A stretch of 64,000 nucleotides of DNA from Micractinium sp. NFX-FRZ (lineage: Eukaryota > Chlorophyta > Trebouxiophyceae > Chlorellales > Chlorellaceae): NCBI GenBank assembly GCA_029339195.1, contig JAPTJF010000172.1:52169-116168 (forward strand), given 5' to 3'. A program made the translations under genes and the position numbers. Below, in pieces: positions 12,401 to 23,600 of this stretch (its first letter is position 1; each line of letters begins with the position of its first letter). Under the pieces are notes generated by a model. The model was given only the letters and a program-made list of their open reading frames with translations. It was not told the origin of the DNA and ran no database searches.

Positions 12401-13995
12401 GCGCGATGCCAAAGGTGATGCCCAGCTGCAGCTCCCGCATCAGCTCGTAGCTGGTGGGGGCAGGGAGGTTGGCAGAGGGGGGTGGATGATGGTGATGATG
12501 GGCAGAGAATGGGGCAGGTGCGGTGTGTGATTGGGGTGGGGTGGGAGAGGCATGCGGTGGAGGGGGACGGGGAACAGCGCGCAGCAGCATGAGCTACCAC
12601 CACAACCAGCTTGGTAGTGCGCTGCTCCCCTGCCAGCCGCTCTGTACCCACCCAGGATCCTCCCCACCGCCTCACCTCCAGTGCCCCTTGTACACCGCCT
12701 CCCCCGGCTTGGGCTTGTGGTACGCCTTCAGCTCCCGCGCCTCGCGCTTGGCTGGGGGAGAGCAACAAGAGGGGAGGGGAGAGGATGGTTGGGGGAAGGA
12801 TGTGCGCATTTGGGGGCACAGGGAATCCAGAGGGCGAGCAGGGGCAGCATGCGGCCGCCAGGAGCCCGCTGGGGAGGCAAGCAGCACCACACCGCCATGG
12901 ACAGGAGCCACCGCCCGCTGCCCAGCTCCGTGCTCACCGTGCTTCTTGCCCTCCCGCTTCTGCTGCTTCTTCCGCACGTCCTTCTGCGCCACCCGCAGGA
13001 CCTGCTCCTGCACCAGCCTGCCGCTGTCGTAGCGCTGCAGGAACACCACCGGGGCGGGCGGTAGGGCAGCCGTGGCGGCGGGCCTGCAAGGGCAGCGGGC
13101 GAGGCAAGCAGAGAGGGAGGAGCTGAGCACAGCACAGTTGTGATGCGGTGCTCTCCAAATCGTAAAGCAGCCCTCTGGCAGGATGGCCAGCGCACAGGCA
13201 GGCACCCCACAAGGGCATCCAGGCAGGCGTCCCAGTGAGCACCCAGCCAACCTACCCGGCGCCGTCTGCGGCGGCTGCCTCCTGAGCTCCCGCCGCTTCC
13301 TGCTCTGCCGTGGCGGGTGTGTAGACACACGGCCCGTGCATCTGGCCTCCCGTCCAGCTGCCATAGTAGGTGCCCCGGCCTGGTGCAAAGAACGTGCCCG
13401 CGCCCTCCTCCTGCCCCTCCTGCCACTCCCCCTCGTACCGAGCGCCTGCAGGGGAGAGGGGCAGAGATGAAGTGTGGGGGTGTGATTGGCCTGGGAGGCA
13501 GCCTGCTCAACCTCTGTCTTGCTGCCTGCCTGCGCATGCCTCCATGGTTGCAGCTGCCGTGCCGCACGCTCCCTTCCGCCCGCTTGCTGACCGGCTCCCC
13601 ACCCCGCAATTGCCAGCTGCTCCCCCCACAGCAGCGCCACACAACCCTTATTTTCTAACTGGCCCTACACCCTGGCCCCACGCACCGCTGGGCCAGAGGA
13701 AGATGCCGCGGCCGTGCATCCTGCCGCCGCACCACTCCCCCCAGTAGGCGCTGCCGTCGGCAAACCGCACTTCATGCGTGCCGTCGGGCAGCGCCTGGGC
13801 TGCCTGCTGCGCCGCCTGCCGCTCTGGCTGCTGCAGCGACCGCTGCTGCTGCTGCTGCTGCTGCTGCAGGGCCTCAGGCTGCTTGCCGAGGCTGGGTGGC
13901 GAGGTCTGGGAGAGGGAGGCATCGCCATCTGCTGCCTCAGCCGTGCCTGGTCTGGCCAGAGCTGCTGCTGCAGCGGCGCCAGAGGCTGTTGCCAT
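7571..13995 (-). CDS. Phosphatidylinositol-4-phosphate 5-kinase, MORN-repeat type (3 MORN)
   Basis: Predicted to phosphorylate PI4P to PI(4,5)P2 at membranes. Thirteen exons (13995-13686, 13445-13256, 13083-12938, 12751-12676, 12450-12390, 12093-12027, 11776-11692, 11485-11390, 11176-11117, 10914-10827, 10562-10407, 10093-8390, 7819-7571) encode 1095 residues. Order: Ala/Gln-rich N-terminus, three MORN repeats starting at Tyr84, Tyr107 and Tyr130, then the split PIPK domain. Visible motifs: SPGKSGS loop (329-335), Lys348 in FLVKTV, DLKGS (414-418), IDYSLLLG (473-480), GVIDFLQ (to 1013), and an activation loop with Glu1022 at the position that is Glu in PI4P 5-kinases and Ala in PI5P 4-kinases. 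About 500 Gln/Ala/Gly-rich residues (roughly 490-1000) interrupt the C-lobe in one 1704-nt exon. Plant PIP5Ks also have N-terminal MORNs. The start is the first ATG of the frame (MATASG). Confidence 0.92.
9383..9433 (-). repeat. (CTG)n run encoding poly-Gln
   Basis: CTG/CCT triplet run on the plus strand, read on the minus strand as a Gln/Glu tract in the low-complexity insert of the first PIP 5-kinase. It is in frame with the large exon. Such tracts are length-variable and of no clear function. Confidence 0.85.
10351..10397. repeat. 22-bp direct tandem duplication in an intron
   Basis: The segment TAGCAAAGACTTCCCGCCCA occurs twice back to back, separated by only a few bases, in the intron between exons 11 and 12 of the first PIP 5-kinase, just before the exon 11 donor. 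Recent local duplication; no function inferred. Confidence 0.8.
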
Positions 13996-15442
13996 GGGAT
14001 TGAGTTCCAGAGTTGGCTGATGCACAGCAAAGTTCCCTTAGGAAGCTGCAGGCTGAATTAATGATGAACCGGTCTAGCCGGGTGCAGCAGTGCTGTCACT
14101 GCCGCCACTCCCGCCAGCAGAGCGCCGCCGCTGCCGCCAGTGCTGCTCCGCCGTAAGCTCAATCGTGAGCAGAAAGTGAAGACACAGTCACCACCGGTAA
14201 TAAGGGGCCAGCGTCGCTGTCCAGAGGGCTGCTGCGGAACCCCACAGGTGCCCCACTTTTGTGACCCAAGCCGCGAGTCCCGCCTCGGAACCATCAATAC
14301 ATCCGAGTTGCTGGTATCGTAAGCATCGTGATATGTTTGTTGGTGAAAGCTGCGTCCTTGTCGGGTCGGCCCAGTGCGGGGGTGAGCAAGAGCGGTATGC
14401 GAGGGGTATCGTGATGTTTACAGCTCAATTCACATCGCTGTTGGTGGGGACGAGGTCATCCGTGGCCACTCCGCGCCGGACACGTCACCACCTGGCTTGC
14501 CGCCAGGTGGGCTGGGCTGCGGGCGTGCAGTCATTGCTTGTTGAGGTACAGTAATGAAGCTCTTTGCATGGCACCCTGAACAACACCTGTATTTAGCATA
14601 CACAAATTGTCACTATGCTTTGACTAGTGGTAGTCGCATTTGGCCTGTCCAGCCCTGCCGCCTTCATCGCCGCTCCACTGCAGCTTTGCCAGAAAATCGG
14701 CTGTCCTCCGAGCCTTCCACCAAGCGAGTGAAGTGAGCGCCTGATTGGGCCTGCCGTGGCTGCCTCTTACCCAGCCAGCCAGCCCCCACTTGTGCTCGCA
14801 AGGCCTCCCACAGTGGGGCACTCTGTCTCGGAACTGTACCGCTTGCAAGAGCGCAAGGACACGTCAGCGCGCACATGTCAGCAAACATTTGCAGCTCTCG
14901 TGCCCTGGGGCGCGTGCTTGTCTGAAGTTTTACACACTGCGACACTGCACTCGTTACAGGCATACAACCAATCATTGAAAACTGACGCCGCGTGCGAAGG
15001 ACAGCAGGAAGCTGGGAGGGCAGGACTGACTAGTCACGGTGAAGGAGGCACGTCGGTCGGATCACAGGAGGGATGCACACCTTCCACCTAGCTGCCGGCA
15101 GGTAGGCAACCAGAGGGGGGCGCAAAACACACAGGGGGAGAGGAGCCCACCTCCAAAGCGAGCGTGAGAGTGGCGGGACTGGGCATGATGAGTGAAGGAA
15201 GGAGGAGGGCGGGGTGGGGCATGGCTTGTCGGGGAGGACCCCACGGCCGTGCAGATGTTCCGATTGGAAAACTGAGGTCTTAATCGACCGACCGGCTGGG
15301 CCCGGGCGTGCGATTGAGAGGAAGGTGTAGTGGCTCGTGTCTTCCCTGGGGTGCTCACCAAACCAGGGTGTCGGCAGCACTGCACTGTACACAGTGGTCT
15401 TGCCCTTGCTGCATGCGCTGTGGTTGGCCGTGCCAGCGGGAC
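13996..15442. other. Intergenic, 1.45 kb, no gene seen
   Basis: Between the PIP 5-kinase start (minus) and the dehydrogenase stop (minus). It must contain the dehydrogenase 3' UTR and the kinase promoter. TGTAA, the green-algal poly(A) signal, is present on the minus strand near 14954, 14929 and 14415, so the 3' end of the dehydrogenase transcript is probably about 0.5 kb below its stop. No coding frame with splice support was found. Confidence 0.55.
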
Positions 15443-18400
15443 TCAGGCAGCCGCAGGCGAGGCAGCGCGCGCCGGGCAGTCGTAGTCTGCGGTGCCCGCT
15501 GGGTCGCGGGCGGGGTACTCGTTCCACTGCTCCATGGGGACGGTCCAGTGCCTGCATTGGTGGAGGGAGGAGCAGTGAGCGTGGATTGACTACCACACCT
15601 AGCTGATGACACCACCCCTCACGCCATGATCATGCCCAGCTGTGCCACTGGCAGCAGCTGCGGTTGCAAGGCATGCTTCTGATATGTGTGGCGTGGCGTG
15701 CTTACTTGCAGATGGTTGCTTGCTGGTTCAACAGGTCGGCATCCTTGTTGGCGACGATGTAGCGCAGCGAGGGGTTGGGCAGGAGGGCGACACGGTAGAA
15801 TGCCTCCCCAGCTGCATGGCGCAAGTGGGCAGGCAGACGGGCGGGTGGGTGGGGGCAGGCATGCATGCAGCAGGCATGTGGACAGCCGGGTTTGTGGGTC
15901 CATGGGAGGCAGGCAGGCGGGCAGGCAGGTGGGCATACCTGCATGCAGGCAGGCAGGCACAACAGGACGTCCTGACCAGGCTGGTGTGAGCATGGCATGG
16001 TGGCGGGTGATGAATCAGCCCACTCAGCCATTACCTTGCGCAGGCTGCAGTGCGCTCTACTGGGGGGGTGCACTTTCTACCCCTTTTCGACGCGCTCTCC
16101 ACGACAAACCTCACCCACCCAGCCTCCCGCGAAAACCACACCCACCAGTAAACCTGGGCAGCCCTGCTGAATCTGGGCTCACCTTCTGCGGCAGTCAGCC
16201 CCCCAGGCAAGGTTTCCGCTGTCTGCTGCTGCGTCGGGATTTTGGCATCCTGCTCGGGGCACCCTGTTTGTTCGGGAAATGAATAGCGGCAGGAACTTTT
16301 CAGCTCGAGGTGTGTGGGCCAAGGGACGAGTAGTGGGAGGCATGTGTAGTACGATGGTAGAGCTCATGCCGGGACTCACAGGCAGATGCAGAAGCAGACT
16401 GCTTTGGTTTGCACCATTCACGCTTTGCTGAGGCACGGAGGCGGGCGAGTCCGCGGGCAGGCAGGCAGGCATTCCACGCAGACAGACAGACAAGACAGGC
16501 AGGCAGCCAGGCAGGCAGCCAGACACGAGAGCAAGAGGGCAGGCCAGCGTACCACCGATTGCCTTGGTGCGGACGTCGGTGTAGACGATGCCGGGGTGGA
16601 GCGTGACGTACTTGATGTTTGCCGCCTTGCGGGTCGGCTCCAACTGCACATGCGCAGGCGCACGATGCGTTCATGTTAGATACGCATAGGCACCGTTGCT
16701 TCGCAGTGCATGCTTGTCACGAAAGGCGTGGATAGCGCCAGCATGCGGAATGAGGGGAGCTGGGCAGGCACCCTCCTTGCCGCATGCCCTGCCAACCCAG
16801 CACGCAACTGACAAGCAAGCAAGCACGCAATGCATGCAACAGCCTGCCCACCCCCCACAAGCGCCCACACACCCGGACACCCGCCCAGCCACTCACCAGC
16901 CATGATTCTTGGAGCACTGGCAGGGCGGCCTGAAGCGTGGGAGGGTTGGAACAGCAGCTTTAACATGCATAGATTTATCAGCAACCTTGCGCTGTGCTGA
17001 AGTGGCACTTCCTGCTACGTCAACTGCACACAGCAGTGACCCAACTGTCCTCCGCAGCACAGCGCTCGTCACCTTTGAAGCTGGGTACGGCGTGTTGGAT
17101 CCACGGGCGAAGAAGGACTGGACGGAGGCGGTGACCATGACGCGAGCATACCCTGCATGCGGTTGGGCACAGTGGGGACCCGTTGAGACCTGCTGAAGTG
17201 TGTGAAGCCCCACATATGTCTCCGCCCCCCGCATCACCTACCTGCCCCATGCCTGCCTCACCCATCTGCTGGGCGTCACCCACCATCCACACGCCCGCCT
17301 GCCCACCTGCCCATGCACCCGGCGCCCGCCCCACCCACCCTCTGGCGGCATCAGCGGGAGGGCAGCCCTCAGGACGCGCAGCGGCCCAAAGAAGTTGGTG
17401 TCCATCGTCTCAAACAGGGGGCCGATGTCGCTGTTCAGCAGGTCGCCCTTGAAGTTGCGCCCTGCAGAATCAGAATGTCATCGGCGGGGTGAAGGAGGTG
17501 AGTGCGGCAGCAGCCACTTGCGTCTGAGGGCTTGTTTGGCCACCCACACTGACCTCCCGGGTCTGCATACATGCATGCCACTCTCAACACCCGCTGACCT
17601 GCGTTGAGCACCAGCATGTGGATGGCCCCAAAGTCGGTCTTCACCCGCTCGATGAGCTGCGCCACTGATGCGTCAGATGTCTGGTCCAGCTGCCACAGCT
17701 CAAAACCCGCTGCAGGGGGGGGAAGGCGCAAGGGGTGGGGCGGAACAGCGGGCAGCGTGGGTGGGCAGATGGGCGGGCACTCACACACATGCAGTCAGCA
17801 AGGCAAGAGGGTGTGCGTGAATGTGCGGGTGTTCAGGCGAGGCAGGCAGGCAGGCACGTGGGGCAGTCATGCGGTGGCAGCAGGCGGGCAAACGGCAGGC
17901 AGGCGTGCTGGCGGGCAAGCACCCGCACGGGCAGCCGGGTGGGCAGCCGGGTGGGCGGGCGGAGGCACTGACCTGGGGCGCATCTGTCGCCCGGGTTCTC
18001 GTACGTGCAGTTGGCTGCGGAAGGGGGAGGGGGCACGACACGGCAGGAGGGGTCGGCATCACTGACGTGACGCGCTGCATGCCCACAGCAAGCAGCTGGC
18101 TGGGCAGGCTCAACTTGGCGCACGCGCTGCTCACCCCAGCGCCGGGATTGCCAACCCCTCAACTTCCTGCCTGTGTGCATGCAAAACACGACTCATACCA
18201 ATGGACAGGCAGCCGAGGCGGCCGCTTACTGGCATTCAGGTAGACCTTGGGCGTGCGGGACGTGCCGATGACTTCCATGCCTGCCGCCACCAGCTTATCG
18301 GCCAGGCGCCGTCCGATTCCTGTTGAAGCGCCGGTGACAAGAGCCACCTTGCCTTTCAGGTCCTGTGGGGCAGGAGGGAGGGATGGGTGGGGTGGGGAGT

Positions 18401-19082
18401 GGGGGTGACCGTGGGGGGCGCTGCTGGGGCGTGACCACTCTGGCAACGATATTACTGTTGGGAGCTGAGGCTTCCTGACGCGCAAGGCGGGCATGGTTTG
18501 TGGCAGGCCGCCCTGGCTGGCTGGTGAGAGGCAAGGCGGGGCAGGCGCAGCTGCCGCGCGGATGGGGGGGGCGGGGGCGGGGCGCACTTCGCATGCCGTG
18601 GCCGGGTCGGTGCCGTCGAGCTGGCAGGGCAGGTCCCCAGAGTAGCTGGCAACAGGCAGCACGGTGTTCATGTCGATGGGGCAGCTCCATGCTGCAGCGG
18701 ACAGGCAGCAGCAGAGAGGCAGCCGGCAGAGGGTCAGCTAGTGTCAGGTCAGCAGAGCATCAGGTGCATAACGGCGGCGGCGGCAGGGCGGCGGCGCCGG
18801 CGGCCTGAAGAACGGGAGGAGCGCAGCCAAAACCCAGCAGCTTGCGCCGCCGAGACTCTGCAATACGACAGCACTGCCAGCCCCTGATCCGGGAACAGGG
18901 AAAAAAACAGTGCACCGGCAGAGAAGCAATGCGTGATTGGCGCCCGGCCCTTGGAAGGCCCTTCTGACCCTTGGAGGCCCCCGTGACCATCGCCATGCGA
19001 ATAGTCGCTCACCCTCGTTTGCGAGTGCCGCAAAGGGGAACAGCAGCAGGACGAGGCCCGCGCAGAGAGGAGACGCGCGCAT
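15443..19082 (-). CDS. Short-chain dehydrogenase/reductase with signal peptide
   Basis: Classical SDR oxidoreductase, NAD(P)-dependent, substrate unknown. Twelve exons (19082-19013, 18691-18588, 18362-18230, 18014-17973, 17709-17599, 17461-17339, 17152-17073, 16929-16897, 16643-16553, 16263-16183, 15811-15706, 15551-15443) give about 360 residues. The first exon is a signal peptide (MRASPLCAGLVLLLFPFAAL) and the second a Cys-containing linker. Then come the Rossmann motif TGASTGIG, the LNAG motif, DTNFFGPLRVLR with the structural Asn, TASVQS with the active-site Ser, and YPASK with catalytic Tyr and Lys, followed by the usual HPG segment. The N-S-Y-K tetrad is complete, so it should be active. 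A short Cys-rich insertion (NCTYENPGDRCAPG) lies where the second strand of the fold begins. Signal peptide and Cys pairs suggest an ER-lumen or secretory location. The donor of exon 9 could be 3 nt earlier without changing phase. Confidence 0.87.
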
Positions 19083-20632
19083 TGCAACTTTATCACTTGG
19101 CGAGAGGTAAAATTGGCAATCTACAATCAATTGAGTGCCGATAGCAGCAGCAGCCACTTCATTGAGGCACCGTGAAGCGTGTGAAGCGTGTGAATCGGCA
19201 CCTCGGAAGTTGAGAGGAAGCGTGTGAATGCACAGATGGGAGGGACGCCCAGTATTAAGATGATCGACTGTGTGCTACAGTGTCCGCCCGCTGCTAAGCA
19301 CCAGCATGTACAGAGGCCGCTGCCAGTGCCGCCGCTGCTGCCGCCGCCACCACGAGGGGCCTCCCCCAAATGGCCGCCCCTCCCCCAAATGGCCGCCTAG
19401 GGACGCTGCCCACCAGACCGATGGCACAGCCGGTTGGATGCACGACGCTGCATGGCATGCCGCCAGGCACACCCTGTTGCCGCTGCTGCGGCCGCCATGC
19501 CCTCTTAACCGGCGGTAGGGGGGCGCTGCACAGGGCCGCGCAAGCCCTGCAGAGCACTGGCGACCCCTCTGAAGGACACGCACATGAGAGGGGGTGGCCA
19601 GAATGTGTGGAGCTGCATGACTACGCTGCCAGTCCATGTCCAGGGAACCCGTGAGACTGGCGGAGAAGGGGTGCGGCTGGGTAGCAGCGCAAGCAGCCAG
19701 GAGGGCGTTGTTGTTTGCGGAAAGCAGTGAATCTGTGAATGATGTGCAGCAGGGGGGGCGGGCGCGACAAGGGGTGGGACCTTTTAACCGCTGCTCTCAA
19801 CTCGCAGCAGCGACAGGTTGCATTGCCCGCACGGCTCCCACTACGCTGCTACTGCTTTCTGCCTGCAGCAACTCACTGGGATAGTTTACAAACGGTCCTT
19901 CACATTGATACGTGTAGCATGCGGTCAAGACAGCAGCAGGCCGAAGAGAGTGGGGCAGATGAGTGACGGGCGGTGAATGACGAGACGACGCTGCTCATGC
20001 CCGGCGGTGCCAGTCCATCGAACCTGGGCGGGGCTGCCGCGGCTGCCTGTCCCCCAGCCCAGCCAGCTGCCGCGCATGCCTCGTGCGCCTAGACAGGCAT
20101 CTTGCTCCGCCAAGACGTCAGAAAACAGGCTTGCAAGCAGACTTGCAACCACACGTCAAGCACTTCCATGTGCTGGCGGCAACTTGGACCGGGGCCAGTT
20201 TGTTGACATCTGATGCGAACCTCAGGTCAGACGCTTGCAGGGAGCTCAGTGGACAGCGCCCAAGGTCAGCGCCCTTGCAAAGCACGCGCACAGCAGACCT
20301 GTGCACCTGTGGCCGGGCCTGTACCGGGACCCACAGACAGACTCGGTGTTCAGCTTCTCATCCTCGATCACGGATTCTGCGATCCCTGGCAGGGCTGGCG
20401 CTTTTGCAACGAGAGGGCGCTTCAGTTGAGAACCGCACGGCTCGCTGGCCCTTCGCTCTCGGGAACCCGGCAGCAGAACAAGCATTCAGGCGGCAGCCGC
20501 AGCAGCGCGGCAGCCGCCCGGCGGGCGAGGCCTGCTAGTGGCGACAGGCAGCGGCGGCGGCGACGCCGGAAGCGGCCGCTCACAGCAAGGCGACCGCCGG
20601 CTGCGCGGCTGGGCGGGGACGGCGTAGCGCCC
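19083..20632. other. Intergenic, divergent promoters, 1.55 kb
   Basis: Lies between the start of the dehydrogenase (minus) and the start of the second PIP 5-kinase (plus), so both promoters should be here. The plus-strand frame of the kinase first exon is open back to about 20213, but the residues there are Arg/Ala-rich with no recognisable domain, so I treat it as 5' UTR. No other gene seen. Confidence 0.55.
19360..19397. repeat. 20-bp direct repeat, two copies
   Basis: CTCCCCCAAATGGCCGCC occurs twice in tandem with a 20-bp period, about 0.3 kb upstream of the dehydrogenase start. Two phased copies in a divergent promoter region could be protein-binding sites, but only their sequence is seen. 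Confidence 0.7.
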
Positions 20633-23600
20633 ATGTCGGCGCTCAACAGTCTGCTCAAGGGCGAGCTCAGCTGGCTGAAGGACAACAGCAATCTGTCCGT
20701 GCTGAAGCTGGACGGCATCGACTGGCGGGACCTCAAATTCCCAAACAACGAAAGCTACCGTGGCGGCTGGAAGGACAGCAGGGTGAGGGGGTAGCGAGGG
20801 TATTGATCAGCGGCAGGCAGCGGGATGCTGGCAGGCAGACGGGAAGCCAGTGATCGGCTTTGTTGTGGAGTGCGAATGGTGGGTGCTGGCCGTCGCACGG
20901 CGTACTGTCCGCCTGCCTCCCGTACTGCCGCATTGCTTTCGCCATGCAAGCGTTGTGCCTCATTGCCGCTGCCCTCATACCGGCACGGCCGTGCACCCGC
21001 TGCTGCCGCTGCTGCAGCATATGCTCCTCCCCTGCAAGCCTGCCTGCCGTGACTCTGCTCCGTTTGCTTTGCTTGCAGCCCGAGGGCGAGGGGTGCTACA
21101 CGTGGGCAGATGGCAGCACGTATGAGGGCGCCTGGCACGCGGGCCTGAAGCATGGGTGGGGCAAGTACCGGTGGCCCAATGCGGCATGGTACCAGGGGGA
21201 GTGGCGCGACGGGTTCATGCAGGTGAGGCCGTGCTCGGGCTGCTGCTGCTTCTGCGGCTGCGGCTGCTGAGGGCCCTACCTGGGTGCTAGCGCTGATTTG
21301 GGGGGTTTATGTCCGCCACAGCATGCGGTTCCTGTGCAGTGCCTGTGGGGTGGCAGGCTGTTGATTCGTTGCTGCCCCCGGTGCTGATGTCAACTCATGT
21401 GGCGGCAGCGCAGGCAGACGTCGGCCGCGACTGAGCAGCGGTCGGGCAGCAGAATGCTGCAGATGTTATGGAACTGTGCAGCACCCTTTGCCCCTGCAAC
21501 TGCCACCAGTGTGCCAGCGTTGCCAGCCCTGCCAGCCATGGGTGCGCCGCTGCATACCTAATGGTGCTGCACTCTGGGCTACCTGCCTTTTAATTGCCTC
21601 ACCTGCACTCGCTCCCTGCCTCCCCACCTGCCTGCACCTCACCCTGGGCATATCAGGGGTACGGCACCTTTGAATCCCCAGACGGCGCACGCTACGTGGG
21701 CAACTGGGCCGGCAACCTGAAGCACGGCATTGGCAAGAAGGTTTACGCCAACGGAGATGCGTATGAGGGGCTGTGGGGCAACGGCAAGGCCGACGGGCCC
21801 GGCAGGTGCGCCCTCAGCAGCGGCATGTGCACAGTTGCAGGGGCACTTTGGCGGCAGGGGTGCAGGGCTGCACTGGTGCCTGCTGATTGCTGCGAGACAG
21901 GCGGTACGATGTGCACGCCGCGGCTGCTGTCAGCTGCATGCCGGACATGCATGGGCTGTGCGGGTTGGTGCTGCGGCTTGCTCCTCCCAGTTTTACCGCT
22001 CCTTTGGCTGGGGCGGCGTCATGTGCGGCAACATGCACCACACCACACCTCGCCCTTTGCCCACCCTGGTGCAGGTATGTGTGGCACAACGGCAACCAGT
22101 ACGACGGCGAGTGGCGGGTCGGCAAGATGCACGGGCAGGGCACGCTGAAATGGGTGACAGGTAGGCCGGCAGGCGGGACTGCGGGCCTTTAATGGCTGAG
22201 GGTGGAGGGTATGCCAGGCATAGCGTGCTTGGATAGCCAGCTGCAGACGGCTGATGTACAGCCTGGACAGGGCTGCTGTGCGGCTGCCTTTGAAGCCTAC
22301 CGGCACATTACAGCACACGTGTCCCACCCTATCCTCCGCCCTCCCACCCGTGCAGGCGAGCGCTACGACGGGGAGTGGCAGGAGGGGCAGGAGAGCGGGG
22401 TGGGCGTGTTCACCTGGCGGGACGGCAGCACCTATGAAGGCTTCTGGGAGGGCGGCAAAAAGACGGGGGTGGGCGTGTTCCGCCCCGCGCCCAACGCCCC
22501 CGGGGCGCTGCCATTCAGTGACGCCTCGACGCGGCCGCCAGCACATGGAGACGCCAAGGCGGCAGCAGCAGGCGGCGCCGTGCCGGCAGGGGTGGACGGA
22601 GAGGAGCAGCAGCCGCAGTCGCCGGTGGGGTCGCCCACGGCTGCGGATGCGCCGCTGGACTCACCCGCGGCCTCGGCTGCGCGCCACCGACGCGACATGT
22701 TGGCGCCAGGTGGGCGCAAGGATGGGACGGGCGGTGTTCGTGCAGGGCAGGGGCAGGGAGTGCGGCACTCAATGGTGGATCTGGGTCTACCCAATGAGAT
22801 TCTGGCAGCAGCTGCCTGCAGGCGTCGGATGACCCTGCCACAACACAGCAGGCTCCACGGTGGGCCCTTGCACGCGCCCGTTGTCCACCTCTGCTAGCGC
22901 CAACCGCGCAGCACCTTGCCCCTGCCCCACCACACCCCGCACCTGCCCTCCCCCGCTCCCGCAGACGGCCCACGCGGCGGTGGCGCCAGCGTGGCTGTTG
23001 CCTCCAACCTGGGCAGTGGTGTGGGTGGCACCGGTGGCGGGGCCGACCTGGTGTTTGTGTGTGCCTATGAGGCGGGCAAGCTGGTGCATGAGGAGGCTCT
23101 GAGCACGCAGGACCTGGAGCTCATCTTCGGGCCGCCCGCCAAGGTGGGCGCAGGGGGGATGGCCGGCATGGGCGGTGCTGTGCTTTGCTTTCGTTAGGGG
23201 CTGGCGGCGGGCTGGGGCGGGCTTCTGTTCCCTTTGGTTGGGCGCACCTCGTGCCTCTCCCTTCAGTTGCGCCTGCTTCGTTCAGCTCCCAGCCTGCCTG
23301 CCTCCCTCAGCTCCCTGCTCGCCTGCCTCCCTGACCTGCCCAACCGCGCCCACCCCGCCTGCAGTCTGCCCTGGAGAAGAAGCGGCGGCTGCGGCGCAAC
23401 CGGCGGCGGCAGGTGCGGCTGGGCGAGACGATCTACAAGGGGCACCGCTCGTACGACCTCATGCTCAACCTGCAGGTGAGGGGGGAGCGTGCGGGTGGGT
23501 TGGCTGGCGTAGAGAATATGTGTTGCTCTGCGCTTGGGGGGATGGGGTAACCTGGGTGGGGTGGGGTGAGATGTGATGTGACGCTCTGCACAGCCCACCA

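Noticed and set aside
20213..20632. Upstream extension of the second PIP 5-kinase
   Set aside because: The frame is open but the translation is Arg/Ala-rich without a domain; the ATG at 20633 begins sequence that leads smoothly into the MORN repeats.
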